From contig NC_044571.1 in assembly GCF_901933205.1 (NCBI RefSeq), positions 72,417,689 through 72,481,688 on the forward strand: DNA of 64,000 nt. Direction: 5' to 3'. The notes under the pieces were generated by a model, which was not told where the DNA came from, searched no databases, and saw only the letters and a list, made by a program, of their open reading frames with translations. The position numbers and the translations under genes were made by a program. The stretch is from Camarhynchus parvulus. Lineage: Eukaryota > Chordata > Aves > Passeriformes > Thraupidae. Within the stretch, counting starts at the first letter, position 1. Every line of letters begins with the position of its first letter. Positions 36,986-49,400 of this stretch are shown in pieces.

Positions 36986-38999
36986 AAATCATGATTGTTT
37001 TAAGGTCTTAAAATAAATTCCAAATCAAACTAAATTTTGTTAGGCAAAATCAGGGATGTCTGTTGTGGCCTTTTGAATGCCAAGTTGAGTAAATTCAGGC
37101 TTCCATAAAACCCCTCAAGAATGACAATGAATGTAAATTATCATGTGATTATAAATGTTTCTCCCTCATTCTTCTGAAATCACTTTCATGTTCAACTACA
37201 TCAAAAACATTAAATATAACAATACCAGACTAATGTAGAGTGGCTGGAACAGCCTAGGATATCACTTTCAATGATATGAATTCGATTTAGTAAGCCATAA
37301 AGATTTCAGTGGATGTTTATAGCTAAAGGAAAACATTGGGACAATAACTTTAAGGGACCCTTTTTTCTCCTTTGAAAATAATTTTTGGTTAACTGGTGTC
37401 AGTGCCAAGGTGTACATGTCACCAAGCCACCAAGACTCTGGGCATGTGGGGAAATAAACTGTCTGGGGCTCTTCTGATGAATGAGTGAATTATTGTGAAA
37501 TGATGTGTTAATGAAGGTGAGGAAGTGACTGAACACAGCAGATAGAAGATTCTTTCTGTGTGTTAACTTTAAACGCTTGACCATAGGGCATGTGCAAATA
37601 GCTCTTTCTCAAAAAAGCTAAAACAAGTGCAAGCATTATGGTTATATTGTGAATCTGAATAATTAAGATAGTGTATGGATCCATGAGCACATTAAGTATA
37701 TATATTTTTTCAGATATATTTCCCTGTTTCTGGAAGGTGGAATTTTATTGCTCTATTTTACTGAACTATAATTTTTTTATTGAGGTATTGCTATAGTTAA
37801 GGAAAAGTAATATTAGTATGGAATTTGTAAACACCTTTCTCTTCCTATTCACATTTTTATAGTACACAGGAAACTGTGGTTGGAATTTAAATGGTTGCAG
37901 CTTTTACTACTAACCTGATTTGGAAATCTCTGTTTGAAAACCATGACAATTTTATTATACCACATTGGTGAAAACAGCCAGACTACCTGGCATCTCCTTT
38001 TTTCCATCTACTGATGAGTACACATCTACAGTGTATAGTCACATAATTTCTAACATATATTTCACTCCTTTTTCATGCTTTATTTATAAACTTATTGGTT
38101 TGGTGTAAGTTGGTTCCTTTTTTAAACACTTGTGTCTTAACACTTGTTATTGAATCCTAAATATACTTCAAAGCATTGTTCTTTGGACAGTCAAGGCTTT
38201 AGGGCTCCCATACTGCTACTCTAATGCCTCCATCATGTTCCTACACTGCCTCACTTCCTGCCTTTTCTATGAGTAGATATCCTTCTCCTATCATCTGTAT
38301 TTTCTGAATTTCAGGGGTTAAAATCTGCATTTGGCTTGATGCCCTGCACGCACAAGTTTGCTTCAGAAAGAGGTAGACTGATAAAGCTGGGAACTTATGT
38401 CTTCTCAAGGTCCTTGAACAAGCTCAGAGATAGGAAGAAAGGGACAGACCTTTGTTGTACCTCAAGCGGTACAACAAGACAGAGGAACTTCAGATATTCC
38501 ACTATAGACAAAGTAACCCCCAAGCAACACATTCACACCTGTTGTAGAATTAATCTGTTCTTGAATATCATGCTTGATATTGCTTGTTCCAAACAACAGT
38601 GTGTGCCAGACACTAGCTGAAGTAACTACTGACCTCATAAGATGGTCTGGACTTTTTCAATGCTAGACTTCTATTAATGAAACAAATAATTCTGAGAAAC
38701 CATGCACTAGTTGTACTACTGGTCAAAACACATGAACCAAGCCAAGCAGCTACAAATCTGGCAGGAGAGCAAACCACCATCTGTTGCTGCAGATGGGGGA
38801 CATGCACAGTCTTTGCTAGAAGGCGTGCCCAAGGAAGGAAACATTTGGCTTCACACCTCTCAGAAGAAAGCTGCCCCCTTTATAATGAAAGCTGTTGCTC
38901 TGTAAGAAGTTGTCCTGGAAGGAGTGTAACAAGGCCTCTCAACTCAAATTTGTCTCCTTCATCTGCCTCAATGAATGCTTTCTGTGCCCTGTCAGTCTG
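36986..38999. other. Intergenic, nothing recognised
   Basis: AT-rich, becoming GC-richer after about 38700. No supported gene. Confidence 0.5.
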
Positions 39000-39628
39000 C
39001 AGGTCCTCCCATGCTGCACAGCAGTGTCCAGACAGCGCTTCCTGGCCTGGATCAGCCAGGGTGTGGCCAGCAGGAGCAGGGCAATGACCGTCCCCCTGTA
39101 CTGGGCACTCGTGAGACCACAGCTCCAATGCTGTGTCAAGTTTTGGGCCTCTCAATTCAGGAATGACAGTGAGAAGCTGGAACTAGTCCAGAGAAGGGCA
39201 ACGGAGCTGGAGAAAGGTTTGCAGAACAAGTCCTGTGAGGTGTGGCTGAGGGAGCTGGGGGTGTTTAACCCGGAGAAAAGGAATCTCGTGGGAAACCTCA
39301 TCACTCTCTACAAGTGCCTGACAGGAGGGTGCAGCCAGGTTGGGGTTGGCCTCTTCTCCCAGGTAACAGGTCATAGGACAGGAGGACATAGCGTCGAGCT
39401 GCATCAGGTCAGGTTTAGGTTGGACATCATCTCTTCATAGAAAGGGTAATTAGACATTGGAATGGGCTGCCCAGCGTGGTGGTGGAATTACTTTCCCTGG
39501 AGGTGTTTAAGGAAAGAGTGGACGTGGCACTCAGTGCCGTGGTCTGGTTGACATGGCGACGTTCAGCCGCAGGTTGGATTCGATGACCTCAAGAGGTGTT
39601 TTCCAACCTGATTGATTCTGTGGTTTTT
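39000..39628 (+). mobile_element. CR1 LINE fragment with RT C-terminus, upstream of PSPC1
   Basis: The + frame encodes CR1 reverse-transcriptase C-terminal motifs: TVPLYWALVRPQLQCCVKFW, LELVQRRATEL, LRELGVFNPEKRNLVGNLI and YKCLTGG. The 3' untranslated end follows, including TTTCCCTGGAGGTGTTTAAG and TTTTCCAACCTGATTGATTC, as in CR1. The frame is damaged (stops and shifts after about 39440), so the copy is dead. It abuts the PSPC1 CpG island. Confidence 0.92.
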
Positions 39629-39993
39629 GTGACTCCCTCGGCTGCGCCCGCCACCTCCGCCTCAGCGTCTCTCGTGTCATGCCTGCCTCCCTCTCCCGCA
39701 GGGACCAGACACCCCCAGGGCATCCCGCCCGGCTGCCTTCGGGAGAGACCCCAGCGAGGGGCTCCTCTGCCTGGGGACACGCTGAGGAGACCACTGCTCT
39801 AACACAACACGGCAGCGCAGCCGCGGACTCACATCCGTCTCTAAGAGGGGGACAAACGGCTCCCCGTGGACCCGGGGCAGGTTCGGCCGAGCGCCGGAGC
39901 GGGGAGGGGAGCGGCGGCGGCGCGGCCGTGAGGGGGAGCGGGGCCGGGGCGGGGCTTCCCGCGGGGACGGCACAACTCGCCGGGGCTGGCGGC

Positions 39994-40005
39994 GGCGCCA
40001 TTTTG
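39994..40005 (-). promoter_or_regulatory. YY1-like site at PSPC1 start region
   Basis: GGCGCCATTTTG on the + strand reads CAAAATGGCGCC on the minus strand, matching the core AAnATGGCG of YY1. Its position just before the start codon in a TATA-less CpG island fits a promoter-proximal site. Confidence 0.6.
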
Positions 40006-40086
40006 AATTGGCTGAGGGTCGGAGGCGGCGGCTGCTGAGCAGGGTTCCGCGTCCCCCGAGGGAGAACCCGCGAGGAAGGAGCGGAT

Positions 40087-40464
40087 ATGGCCGCGAATAG
40101 GAACTTGAAGCAAGTGCGGATCGAAAACAGCTCCCCGGCGGTGCCGCTGGGCATGGTGGGGGGCGGCGGCAACCTGAAAGGATTGCGCGGCCTAGAAGCG
40201 GAGAGTGAGGCGGCGGCGGCGGCCATGGCTCTGGTGCCGAGCAAAGAAGGTGGCGGAGATGAGGAGCAGGAGGTTGGGTTCACCATCGATATCAAGAGCT
40301 TTCTCAAACCTGGCGAGAAGAGCTACACGCAGCGTTGCCGGCTGTTCGTGGGGAATCTGCCTACTGATATCACCGAGGAGGATTTCAAGCGCCTTTTCGA
40401 GCGCTACGGGGAGCCCAGCGAGGTCTTCATCAATCGGGACCGTGGCTTCGGCTTCATCCGCCTG
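40087..40464 (+). CDS. PSPC1: PSPC1 coding exon 1
   Basis: Encodes residues 1-126: the N-terminal low-complexity linker, the conserved [14 protein letters not shown] stretch and most of RRM1. It ends on a complete Leu codon at the last residue of RNP1, followed by donor GTGAGG, so the junction is phase 0. GC content is high because the exon lies in the CpG island. The second in-frame Met (about residue 23) and the Met at about residue 47 are possible leaky starts but lose the N-terminal signature. Confidence 0.95.
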
Positions 40465-43400
40465 GTGAGGATCCGAGCGGGCCCCTGGGGCTGTCTCTGA
40501 AACCGAGAGGCTTCGGTCCCTTGCCCCCCGCCCCCTTCCCCTCCATTTCGGCGGGTGTAAAGAAAAGGAAGCATCTGCCTCTCTTTCTCCTCGCTGCTAG
40601 CGCTGGTCCCCCCGCCTCTTCTTCCTTCTTTCCCCTCCCCGTTCGCCTCTACACATCCAAGCCAGACCCCTGCATTCGGAGGAGTCTTCCCAGCCCCTGG
40701 CGTTTCGGTCCCCGCCTCACCCCATGGCACTTAATACGGTTAATTTTAAAGAACGAACAGGATTGTTTCGAAATACAGCTGCTCGCACATTGTGAACACG
40801 GAACATAAAATCACAGAATTGAAAAGGTTGCGGACCGCGAGTTGTCTAAATTACTTGTGCCCAGATAAAATTAGATTTTTAGGGGTAATACAGTATTTGG
40901 TTAAACATGCTCGAGTTAAGCATGCAAAACCCCGACTTATTCGAAAAGTTTATGATCTTGTATTTAAATGGTCATTTAGTATGCGAGATTAGTTTTCACG
41001 AATGCTCTGTTAAAATGCACAGATTTGTATCATTCTGGGAACAGCTTTAGAGTGCTTTAGGTGTCTAGTCATTTTCCCATATATTTTACTGGTTAGGGTT
41101 TTTTTACTTTTTGGTTATCATCTTAAAATACTTGTGGCATTCTGCCATGCATCTTTTACCCTGAGAATTCCCCGGCCTGAAATAGCAATTTTATGGAGGA
41201 AGTGAGATATACTTACATCTCGTTATTTATTTTTGTGTGTAATAGAAATTAGATAGAGTTTTTATGTAAACTTCCATTTTCCATTACGTTTAGGGAATAG
41301 ATATACATACATTTTAACAGCTTGCCTAGCCAGTTGAACTGTGAAGAAATATTTAAAGAATTTCTTTAAATGTCAGGGATTGCAGGTATCCCACCTGGTG
41401 AAGATTTTTGAAGTGAGAAAAAGGGTAGTTGTTGTTTGACAGTCTCAGGAATGTGGGTGCAGAAAGCCCATTAATGCGAGACGAATGAATAGAAGAGCAA
41501 AAAGTAATTTCACCATTTGTTGATGAAATTTGAATTGGACATCCATTGAGGGCAAGTGCGATATTTTCACTTATTTAAAAGCAAAACAAAAACCCAACCC
41601 AAAATACCGTAGATCCTGTAGTGTAATGTTTGAATACCGTTTCCTGCTGCGGGGAGCCAGCGATGCAGAATATAAACATTAGAGTAGGAAAACGTGAAAA
41701 TTATGAATTTTCCAACTCTGCTCAAAACCTTAATAGAGCAGCAGCATCATAATGAGAATCTGTTAAATCCTCTAATAGGCAAGAAAAAATTGTGTCTGTG
41801 TTGTTTTTAGAATAAACCATAAGGGGTAATGAATGCTTTTTTTTCAGTCAGAGCACAGAGACTTAGTTGGTTTGTTTGTTGGGTTTTTTGTTGTTGGTTC
41901 GATTTGGTTCTTTGAAGAGGAAAGAAGTTGAATGATCCTTGTGCCAGTATGCTCAAGTGAAGGAAAACTTTGCTACTTTTGTGGTGGGGGGGCACACAAA
42001 AGTCATACTTGCTGTCTTTGGAAAGGAAATATATAAAATATTTTATATCTCTATAAAGGAATCTAGGACCTTGGCTGAAATAGCGAAGGCAGAACTTGAT
42101 GGTACTATTTTGAAGAGCAGACCACTTCGAATTCGATTTGCTACCCATGGAGCTGCCTTAACTGTGAAGAATCTGTCGCCTGTGGTTTCTAATGAGCTGC
42201 TGGAACAAGCATTCTCGCAATTCGGGCCAGTGGAAAGAGCGGTTGTTGTAGTAGATGATCGCGGCAGAGCTACAGGGAAAGGTTTTGTAGAGTTTGCAGC
42301 AAAACCTCCAGCACGGAAAGCTCTAGAAAGATGCAATGATGGGGCATTCTTGCTTACTACGTAAGTTCACGGGTTTTTGTTTGAAGCTGAGAGTATATCT
42401 TCCTGATGTGAGCAAAAATTGCATTCATGGTATTCCCTAGTTCTTATTTTGTTTTCAAATTCTGAAAGCCACGAGGTTAGAAATTTAAGTGTTTTGCATG
42501 AATACCACAAATACTCTTGATTTTTTTTAAAGAAAACCATCTTTCTCTGCTTACTGTTTATAAGATTTCTTATTACCATATGAGACTCTGAGAGCAAAAT
42601 TTTCATTTCTTTCTTGTTCATATGTAATACTACTTTTCCTTCTCTATATAATAAGGCATTTTCTGTTGAGACTTTATTTGCATTGGTCGCACTCTTCCTG
42701 ATCCCAGTAACAGTGACAAAATAATATTCCTTTGTTTCTTAACAAACCAGTGCATGACATTGCCAATATTTCTGTAGACTAAAGAAAGTGTTTATACCCC
42801 AAAAATTGTCTGTGGCTTGTAAGGCGAGGATTTTCTCGCTGTTTTAAAATGAAGGCTGAGATTCTGAAGAGGTTGATATATGTACTAGTGATGTTTGGAA
42901 AACAGTCTATTTCAAGGACAAGCAAGCTTGCAAATAGCAGCACTTCTCTTGCATCTCCTATTTCTGTACTTGCCAAAGAGAGTTGTTAATTGCTGCACTT
43001 TACATAGTCACAAGTGACATTTTCAAATGCTTTCTTAAAAACGGTGTGAAATGATACATATTTATGATTTCTTTTTATTTCTGTGATTCTCATTGGGAAA
43101 ATAAGGCTGTGGTTTCACAGCATGAAAACTTGCTGCCGTTAAATTTGGCTTGGAGTTCTTTTCCTGCCCTGGCTGTGCTACTTTTGAACTTCATGACACT
43201 TCCGTAAGCCACTTGTGCTTGCTAAAACAACAGAAAAGCATTCATTTGTGTGGGGGTCCATTGCAGTCTGCTCAAGCACAGGAAGGTGCTTGCTGATGTC
43301 AGGTCCTGCAGAGAATAAGGCAGGGGAAAATGTTGCCAGGAGGAGTTGGCAGGTGAGTAAGGGGTCTGGGACTCCCAAATCTTGTGTGCTGCTGAACCGA

Positions 43401-46400
43401 TTTGATGGTTCCATAGTAAATTTAATCTGAATACATATTTACTCTTACTGGCAGGTGCCAGCAATTTGTTCTTGTTCCCTGGGTTTTCTTGGCATTAGTA
43501 ACTGAATGGAAGTGTGGTGAGCCAATCAATGGAAGTAATGTAGTTCAGTGTTACATTAGTGCTATTCTTGGCATGAGAGATGTGGCAGGGAAAAAGAAGC
43601 TGGGATATGAGGGGAGGGTATTCTTGTTTTGCCAGCTGGATAGATCAGTTGGATTGAAATGACCATCTAACCGTGTCCTGAGTGAATAAAAAGCGCTTGA
43701 TCGTTTTCTTGCTTAGGTGACATGTTCCCTAATGCACAGTTGCAAAGATAACTAGCATGAACCTAAAATGCTGCTAATCTACTTTGATGTTTTCCTTCAG
43801 AGTCTAAAGTTTTGCCTTTTTTAAATGAAAACTCTGCCTAATCAGAACATGTTTCAGTTCCTGTTTAAATGTATCAAAACTAGACATTCAAAACATTATT
43901 GTTTTAACATTGTTTTTTTATATCATAACATGTTAGCGCCGCAGTTCAGTTGCATTTAAATAGCAGAGCGGTCAGCAATTGCCATGCAGATGGCATCAGA
44001 AAAAACAGTTGTTGAGTTGTGGTCTTTGATTCTGGACTTCATTTTTAATGTGAACTTGATGCACAGAGTAAAATATATTGGGGGTTATTGGTTTTGTTTG
44101 GTGTTTGTTTTTTGGGTTTTTTTTGGTTTTTTTTGCCTGGTTAGGGACTGGGGCAGTAGGGGAAGATCTGCAAAGTGAAATAAAGGCATGGAACGCAATA
44201 AACGAGTGCTGATGTTTTGAAAATCATGTCTCTAGTGCTCTGTGTTTTGTAAACTCTGCTTCCAAGACTGATGGAAAGAGGTTTTTACACAGTTCAGAGT
44301 TTTTACATTGCTCTCCTTGGCTCACACTTGCCAACATATGAAGGAAGCCATTTTCAGCTTTTCAGTCAGGATTCTAATTTGTGAGTGTGTGGTTGTTCAA
44401 AGAATGGATTTTAAATAACTTAACTGGAAATGTTTTTTAATTATTGCTGTAATAGTAGCACCAAATTATCAAGCTGTTTTCAGTTCTAGAGTAACTTGCA
44501 GAACGAAGTTGTAGAAGTCAGTAGAAATACGAATAGGTTGTGCTGCTCTGTTTTGGGTTTGTTGCTTTCCCAGAACGATCATGGCCTCTGTGGTGCCTCA
44601 CTGATAAAAACAGAAAGGTAGTTCCTTCCTAAATATGTTGTAATTATTGGTAGATGGTTTTGGTATTTTAAAAAAGCAAACAGAACTGTGTCAAGTAAGT
44701 TGTGATTTCTAGGCAGAATAGCTGGATTTGGACATAAAAACAATTCTTTTCTGAAGGTAATTTTTAAGATTGGGATTCATTGGAATTCTGTGATTTAAGA
44801 CAAGACGCAGGAATTACATGTTACTTTTCTGAAGTGTTTCTTCAAAATGCTAAAATAAGTTATAACTGCTTCTTTAATGATTCAGTTATTAAATTGAAAA
44901 TGTTTTTCCAGAACACCTCGACCTGTTGTTGTAGAACCAATGGAGCAATTTGATGATGAGGATGGACTCCCTGAGAAGCTAATGCAAAAAACACAACAGT
45001 ACCACAAGTAAGTTGTGGTTAGCCTTTTTTTATAAAACATTATTTGCATACTTAGCTTTGTAAATATACACTGATTTTTACTTTTGAATTTGTGTAGTAG
45101 GAAGTAGTGCTTTTGTATGTTGTGCTGTTTTGTGTCAAAGGATTAAATAGGACCTTCCCGAATTTCCTAATCATGGTAAAATTCAGACTTGGCTTGTTAG
45201 TTTAACATTCTCTGCATTTAGTGTAGTAGAGAGATTCTTGGCTTACACTGCAGTCAGTAGGAGCTTGTTGCCAGCGAACTATAGTCTTTTATGGATTAGA
45301 GGTGTGGTCTAATCCTACAGAGATTTTGGATACCCACAGATCTTTATGTTCTCTGAATAGCCCCTGAACTTTTGCAGCCTCCCTGGCATGTAAATCTTTG
45401 CAGCTTCCACAGCTGAGGTAAAACTTTGAGCATGACATGAGAAAGTGAATCTCAGTAATGAGATAGAAGTCCCCTAATCTGAAAATACTAATTTTTAATA
45501 TTGTAATTTGCCACTTATGTTGCTTTAATCTAAAATGTTGGTTTTGAGACTGTAGACTACCACTTCTTAAAAATTTTTCACTGTTAGGTACAATATTAGT
45601 GTTAGAATGGGAAATGTGGGCTCATTTTAATGGTTACAGATTCTGGCTAATATTCTGGGCTGTCTAGTAAGCATTGATATTTATCTAAATAACTGGTTTA
45701 GTGGATTGACTGCTTGATTTAGAAGGCTGAACACTGTTAATCTAGTGTTGCAGCTTAGTATTTTGTATTGATGTCAATACAAATTTTTATCGTAATCTTT
45801 ATTTGGGCAATTTTTGGAAAAGTGTCCTTTTACTTATCTTAATGTCTGATTTAAGCTTTGTCTGGTTTAGAATGTAGTCATCTGACAGGTTGATAAAAAG
45901 TGAGATCTACACTTGAAGTGGTTGTGTATATGTTCTGTGGCTGTTACAGTTGTTGATCTAAATCTGTCCTGTACATTTTTACTGCAAAATTTTTATTAGG
46001 GAAAGAGAACAGCCTCCACGTTTTGCTCAGCCTGGAACATTTGAGTTTGAGTATGCGTCACGGTGGAAGGCTCTTGATGAGATGGAAAAGCAGCAGCGTG
46101 AACAGGTTGACAGGAACATTAGAGAAGCCAAAGAGAAACTTGAGGCAGAAATGGAAGCAGCTAGACATGAGCATCAGCTAATGCTGATGAGGCAAGGTAA
46201 AACCGGGTTATCTACAAGTATTGAATTTATTTTGTCACAGATGTTTTTTTTTGTGTAGGATATTGAGCTGTATGCTTGGACCTTTTGCTGGTCACCGTTT
46301 AATTAACTGCATTTAACTGAGAAAAAGGAAGGAATAATTCTCTGTGCACATATTCCTTGATGATTTGCAGAAATTAATTAAGAATCTAATAAAGAGGTGA

Positions 46401-49400
46401 TTGTCTGTTTTCTTCACTTCCTAAATTTATCTTTAGTAAAAAGTTTACTTAGCCTGTTTTTCCTGGACAGGCACATGTGCTCCCAGTGTGGAACCATGCT
46501 GTTTTTATAAGGTCTTGTGCAGAGCAGAAGGTCTTATGCAGAAGATAATAACATAAAAGCTTACCTATATAATAACATGAAAAGCATAAGGTCTTATACA
46601 GAGTGTAATAACATAGAAAACTGTTTTGAAATGCCAGATAGTTGCTGCAGCACCTGAAATGACAACTGTTTCTTGGTTTATTTTCCAAGAAAATCTGTTG
46701 AAGCATTGTGTTACCTTGTAAGCACAGGTGTATATTAGAGGTGAGGAATGTGCATGTTAACATGATCCAAGAACGCTGCCGACAATACACAGTGCAGCCC
46801 TCCCTTGGCAGCTGGACACATATTGTAATTCTGTGTGTATGCGTGACTGAGATTTGTAAAGATGGTTCAGTGCTTAAGTTACAGGTTGGATAAATCTACT
46901 GTTGACTTATCTAATTGTTAATGTTTAACAGTGCTAATAGTCCAGTTCCAGAACTCACGCTCTTTAATTTCCTTTGAATTTAATCACCTGTTGCCTGGAT
47001 TTGAGGGCAAGATTAGAGATTACTTTGTCTGAAATTCATGCCTTAATTATGTGTTAAACTGAGACAAGATTACACTGGCCTCTTCATTAAGATAGAAAAA
47101 ATGGTAAAACATGGGAAAACATCTTCGGTGTGTTTTTGCATATTAGGGTTTCTTTTAAGGACAATATGCAGGAGAAGGTATTCTGCTTTTTGAATATTTG
47201 TTAAATGCCAGTTTTATATTAAAAAGAAAGAATTATTCCTTCTATTAGAGAGCCACTAAAACATGAAAGCATGTGGTACTACTGTTCCAGTGAGAAAATA
47301 TGTTTCTTTTAGTGTAGGAGGAGGGCTTTTCCCCCCTCACAGTTTGGTTAGCAGAGTACCTCTTTGGTACCATATAACTCAGAATTTTGTTAGATAATTA
47401 GGTTTCTTCTTAATTACCTGCTGACACTTAATTTTTAGAACTGTAGAGATTAGTAAGTATTCCCTCTGTTTTAATCTTGTCAATTCTTCAGCTTCAGTAT
47501 GCATGAAAATAAGGTGGTTTTTTCACTTGCATTTTATTTTCAAAGAGATCTTCCTCTTGTTGCTCTGAACAGTGTGGGTCTAAGTTCATGCCATGCCAAG
47601 AATATTGATTACATCAATTGCATGACAGGATTGTAATCCTGTGATTGCATCACTGTCACTCTTGTGCCGAGAATGACACAGGAACAGGCAGGAGGCAGTA
47701 TTGTAGAAAGAGCAAAAGAAGGCTTTATTCAAGAGAACTGCGTGGTTTATATAGAGTGATAGGATGCATTCTATTTGATTGGCTAACTAACAAAAGCACC
47801 TTTCTCATACTCTGTCCTTGAGAAGAACAGAAAGACGAAGTAGAAAAACACCACCTGCAGATTGTTTATACTTAACAAGTTATCACATCCTTACAACTCC
47901 CTGAAAGTTCTCACAAACTGCTGTGAGAAATGCTTGCCATTTCTCTCTCTGTCCCATGCCATCCGCACATCACAGGATTGTGTAGAAAGATGCAATGAAG
48001 TTTCTAAGGCACCAGAACCTAGAATCAATAGTTTTGTATCCCTGGTGCATGAAGTCAAATTTAAAAATGTATTGAAGTCAGTATGAAATATGAAATCAAA
48101 TAGAAAATGTCATGTTTTAGTTGCATAAGGGTTAAAAAGAAGACAGGAAGGATGAGCTTACTGGTCCATATACTCTAGCAGGTGAAGGTTGTGTTCAAAC
48201 TGCTCCACAAGAGCTAGTAGGACTGGAGCTCTAGAACATGTTGGTTTGAGTACTCAGGTTTTTTTGGTGTGGTATTAAATCTGAAGGTAGATTTAACTCT
48301 TTTGATACGTGTAATTTTTCACTTTGAAGTGTCATATTTTGACAGACTGAGTCAGAAGTAATTTGTAAAGCAGAATACGTGTTTCCATGTGTAAGTAAAT
48401 TGCATGGTGTTTCTGATCTATGTACTGGTGGTATGCATCAAACATTTGTAAATATTTTCTCATAATGATGGTTAAATAGATTATGAAAATACTGGAAAAT
48501 GTGACTGAATTTAACCAGAACCTTAATTTTTGTATCAATTATATGGAAGCTTGGCATTTATTTTCCATCTTTAATAAAATCAGCAGCTAAAATGGCTTAA
48601 AAGTCTTTGTGGAGTTGATATTCCAGCTTGTAGGATTAACTTCTGAGGTGAGAGAACCATCTTCACCTTCTGCTGTCTGCTATGTTAGAAGGTTGAGGGT
48701 AAAACAAAGCCCTTGTCCTTTTATAAGCACAAGAAAGTGCAGAGGCTAATAATAATGCTCTCTGATTGTTTTCTTTTTTTCCTACAGCTGCTTTAGTGCA
48801 GATTTTTTTTCTGCTCACAGAAGGGCCTGTCAATCAAGAATCACCATCATTACAGCTCCTTTAGTATGAATGGCTCTTGTGCAGAGTTTGAACCTCTATA
48901 TCTGTGTTTTCATCCCGCTTAGTGAGGCTTTCTGCCAAGATTTGGCAGTTGTCAAATGACACTGAATCATAATTTGCTATGTTGAACTTTTAACATACTA
49001 ACAATTTCAGGCAAGGCAATAAACTATGCTTTGGAGAAAATTAGGAGAACAATGAGAAAAGTAGAGTGCTGCACCTTAAGAGCAGTAAATGATAGTGGTA
49101 GTGAGAAAGTAGGAAATCCTGGTCCTGTGTGCACAAGAAATAGGGACTGCTGTATAAATTTGGAAGAACAAAGAGCTAAAAAGGAAACATATTTTCCCGT
49201 AGTGGACAGTGTTGTGTACAAGTTTGAGAAAACCTATTTGCGTAACTAAAACGATATTTTAATTAGTATAGTGAAGAAATGCGTAGAGAAAATGTGCAAA
49301 ACAGTTGAACTAAAGCATGAAAGGCATGTAATGGATACTATGAGAAAATGTTACTTGTGGTTTCTATAAATAGTATCATGTGGCCAATATCCTATGTAGT

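Larger units (their letters stand above)
39640..40560 (+). promoter_or_regulatory. PSPC1: PSPC1 CpG-island promoter and 5' UTR
   Basis: A sharply GC- and CpG-rich block surrounds the PSPC1 start codon, starting right after a CR1 fragment and fading into intron 1. It has no TATA box. A YY1-type element GGCGCCATTTTG sits at 39994-40005, about 80 bases before the ATG. YY1 sites of this kind often lie at or just after the start of transcription, so transcription probably begins near 39980-40030. Long open frames on both strands here (e.g. 39531-40307 minus) are consequences of the high GC content. Confidence 0.85.

Noticed and set aside
38895..39440. 181-codon + frame upstream of PSPC1 as a host gene
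   Set aside because: Its sequence is a CR1 reverse-transcriptase C-terminus, and the frame then breaks into the CR1 3' end.
39531..40307. 258-codon minus-strand frame over the PSPC1 promoter
   Set aside because: Overlaps the CR1 tail, the promoter and PSPC1 exon 1 antisense. Pro/Ala/Arg-rich, as expected from GC content.
40795..40830. Possible CR1-like ATAAAATCACAGAATTG in PSPC1 intron 1
   Set aside because: Too short and not followed by CR1 sequence.
41939..42058. Upstream extension of PSPC1 exon 2
   Set aside because: The open frame continues but lacks family similarity, and splicing at 42059 joins exon 1 exactly in phase.
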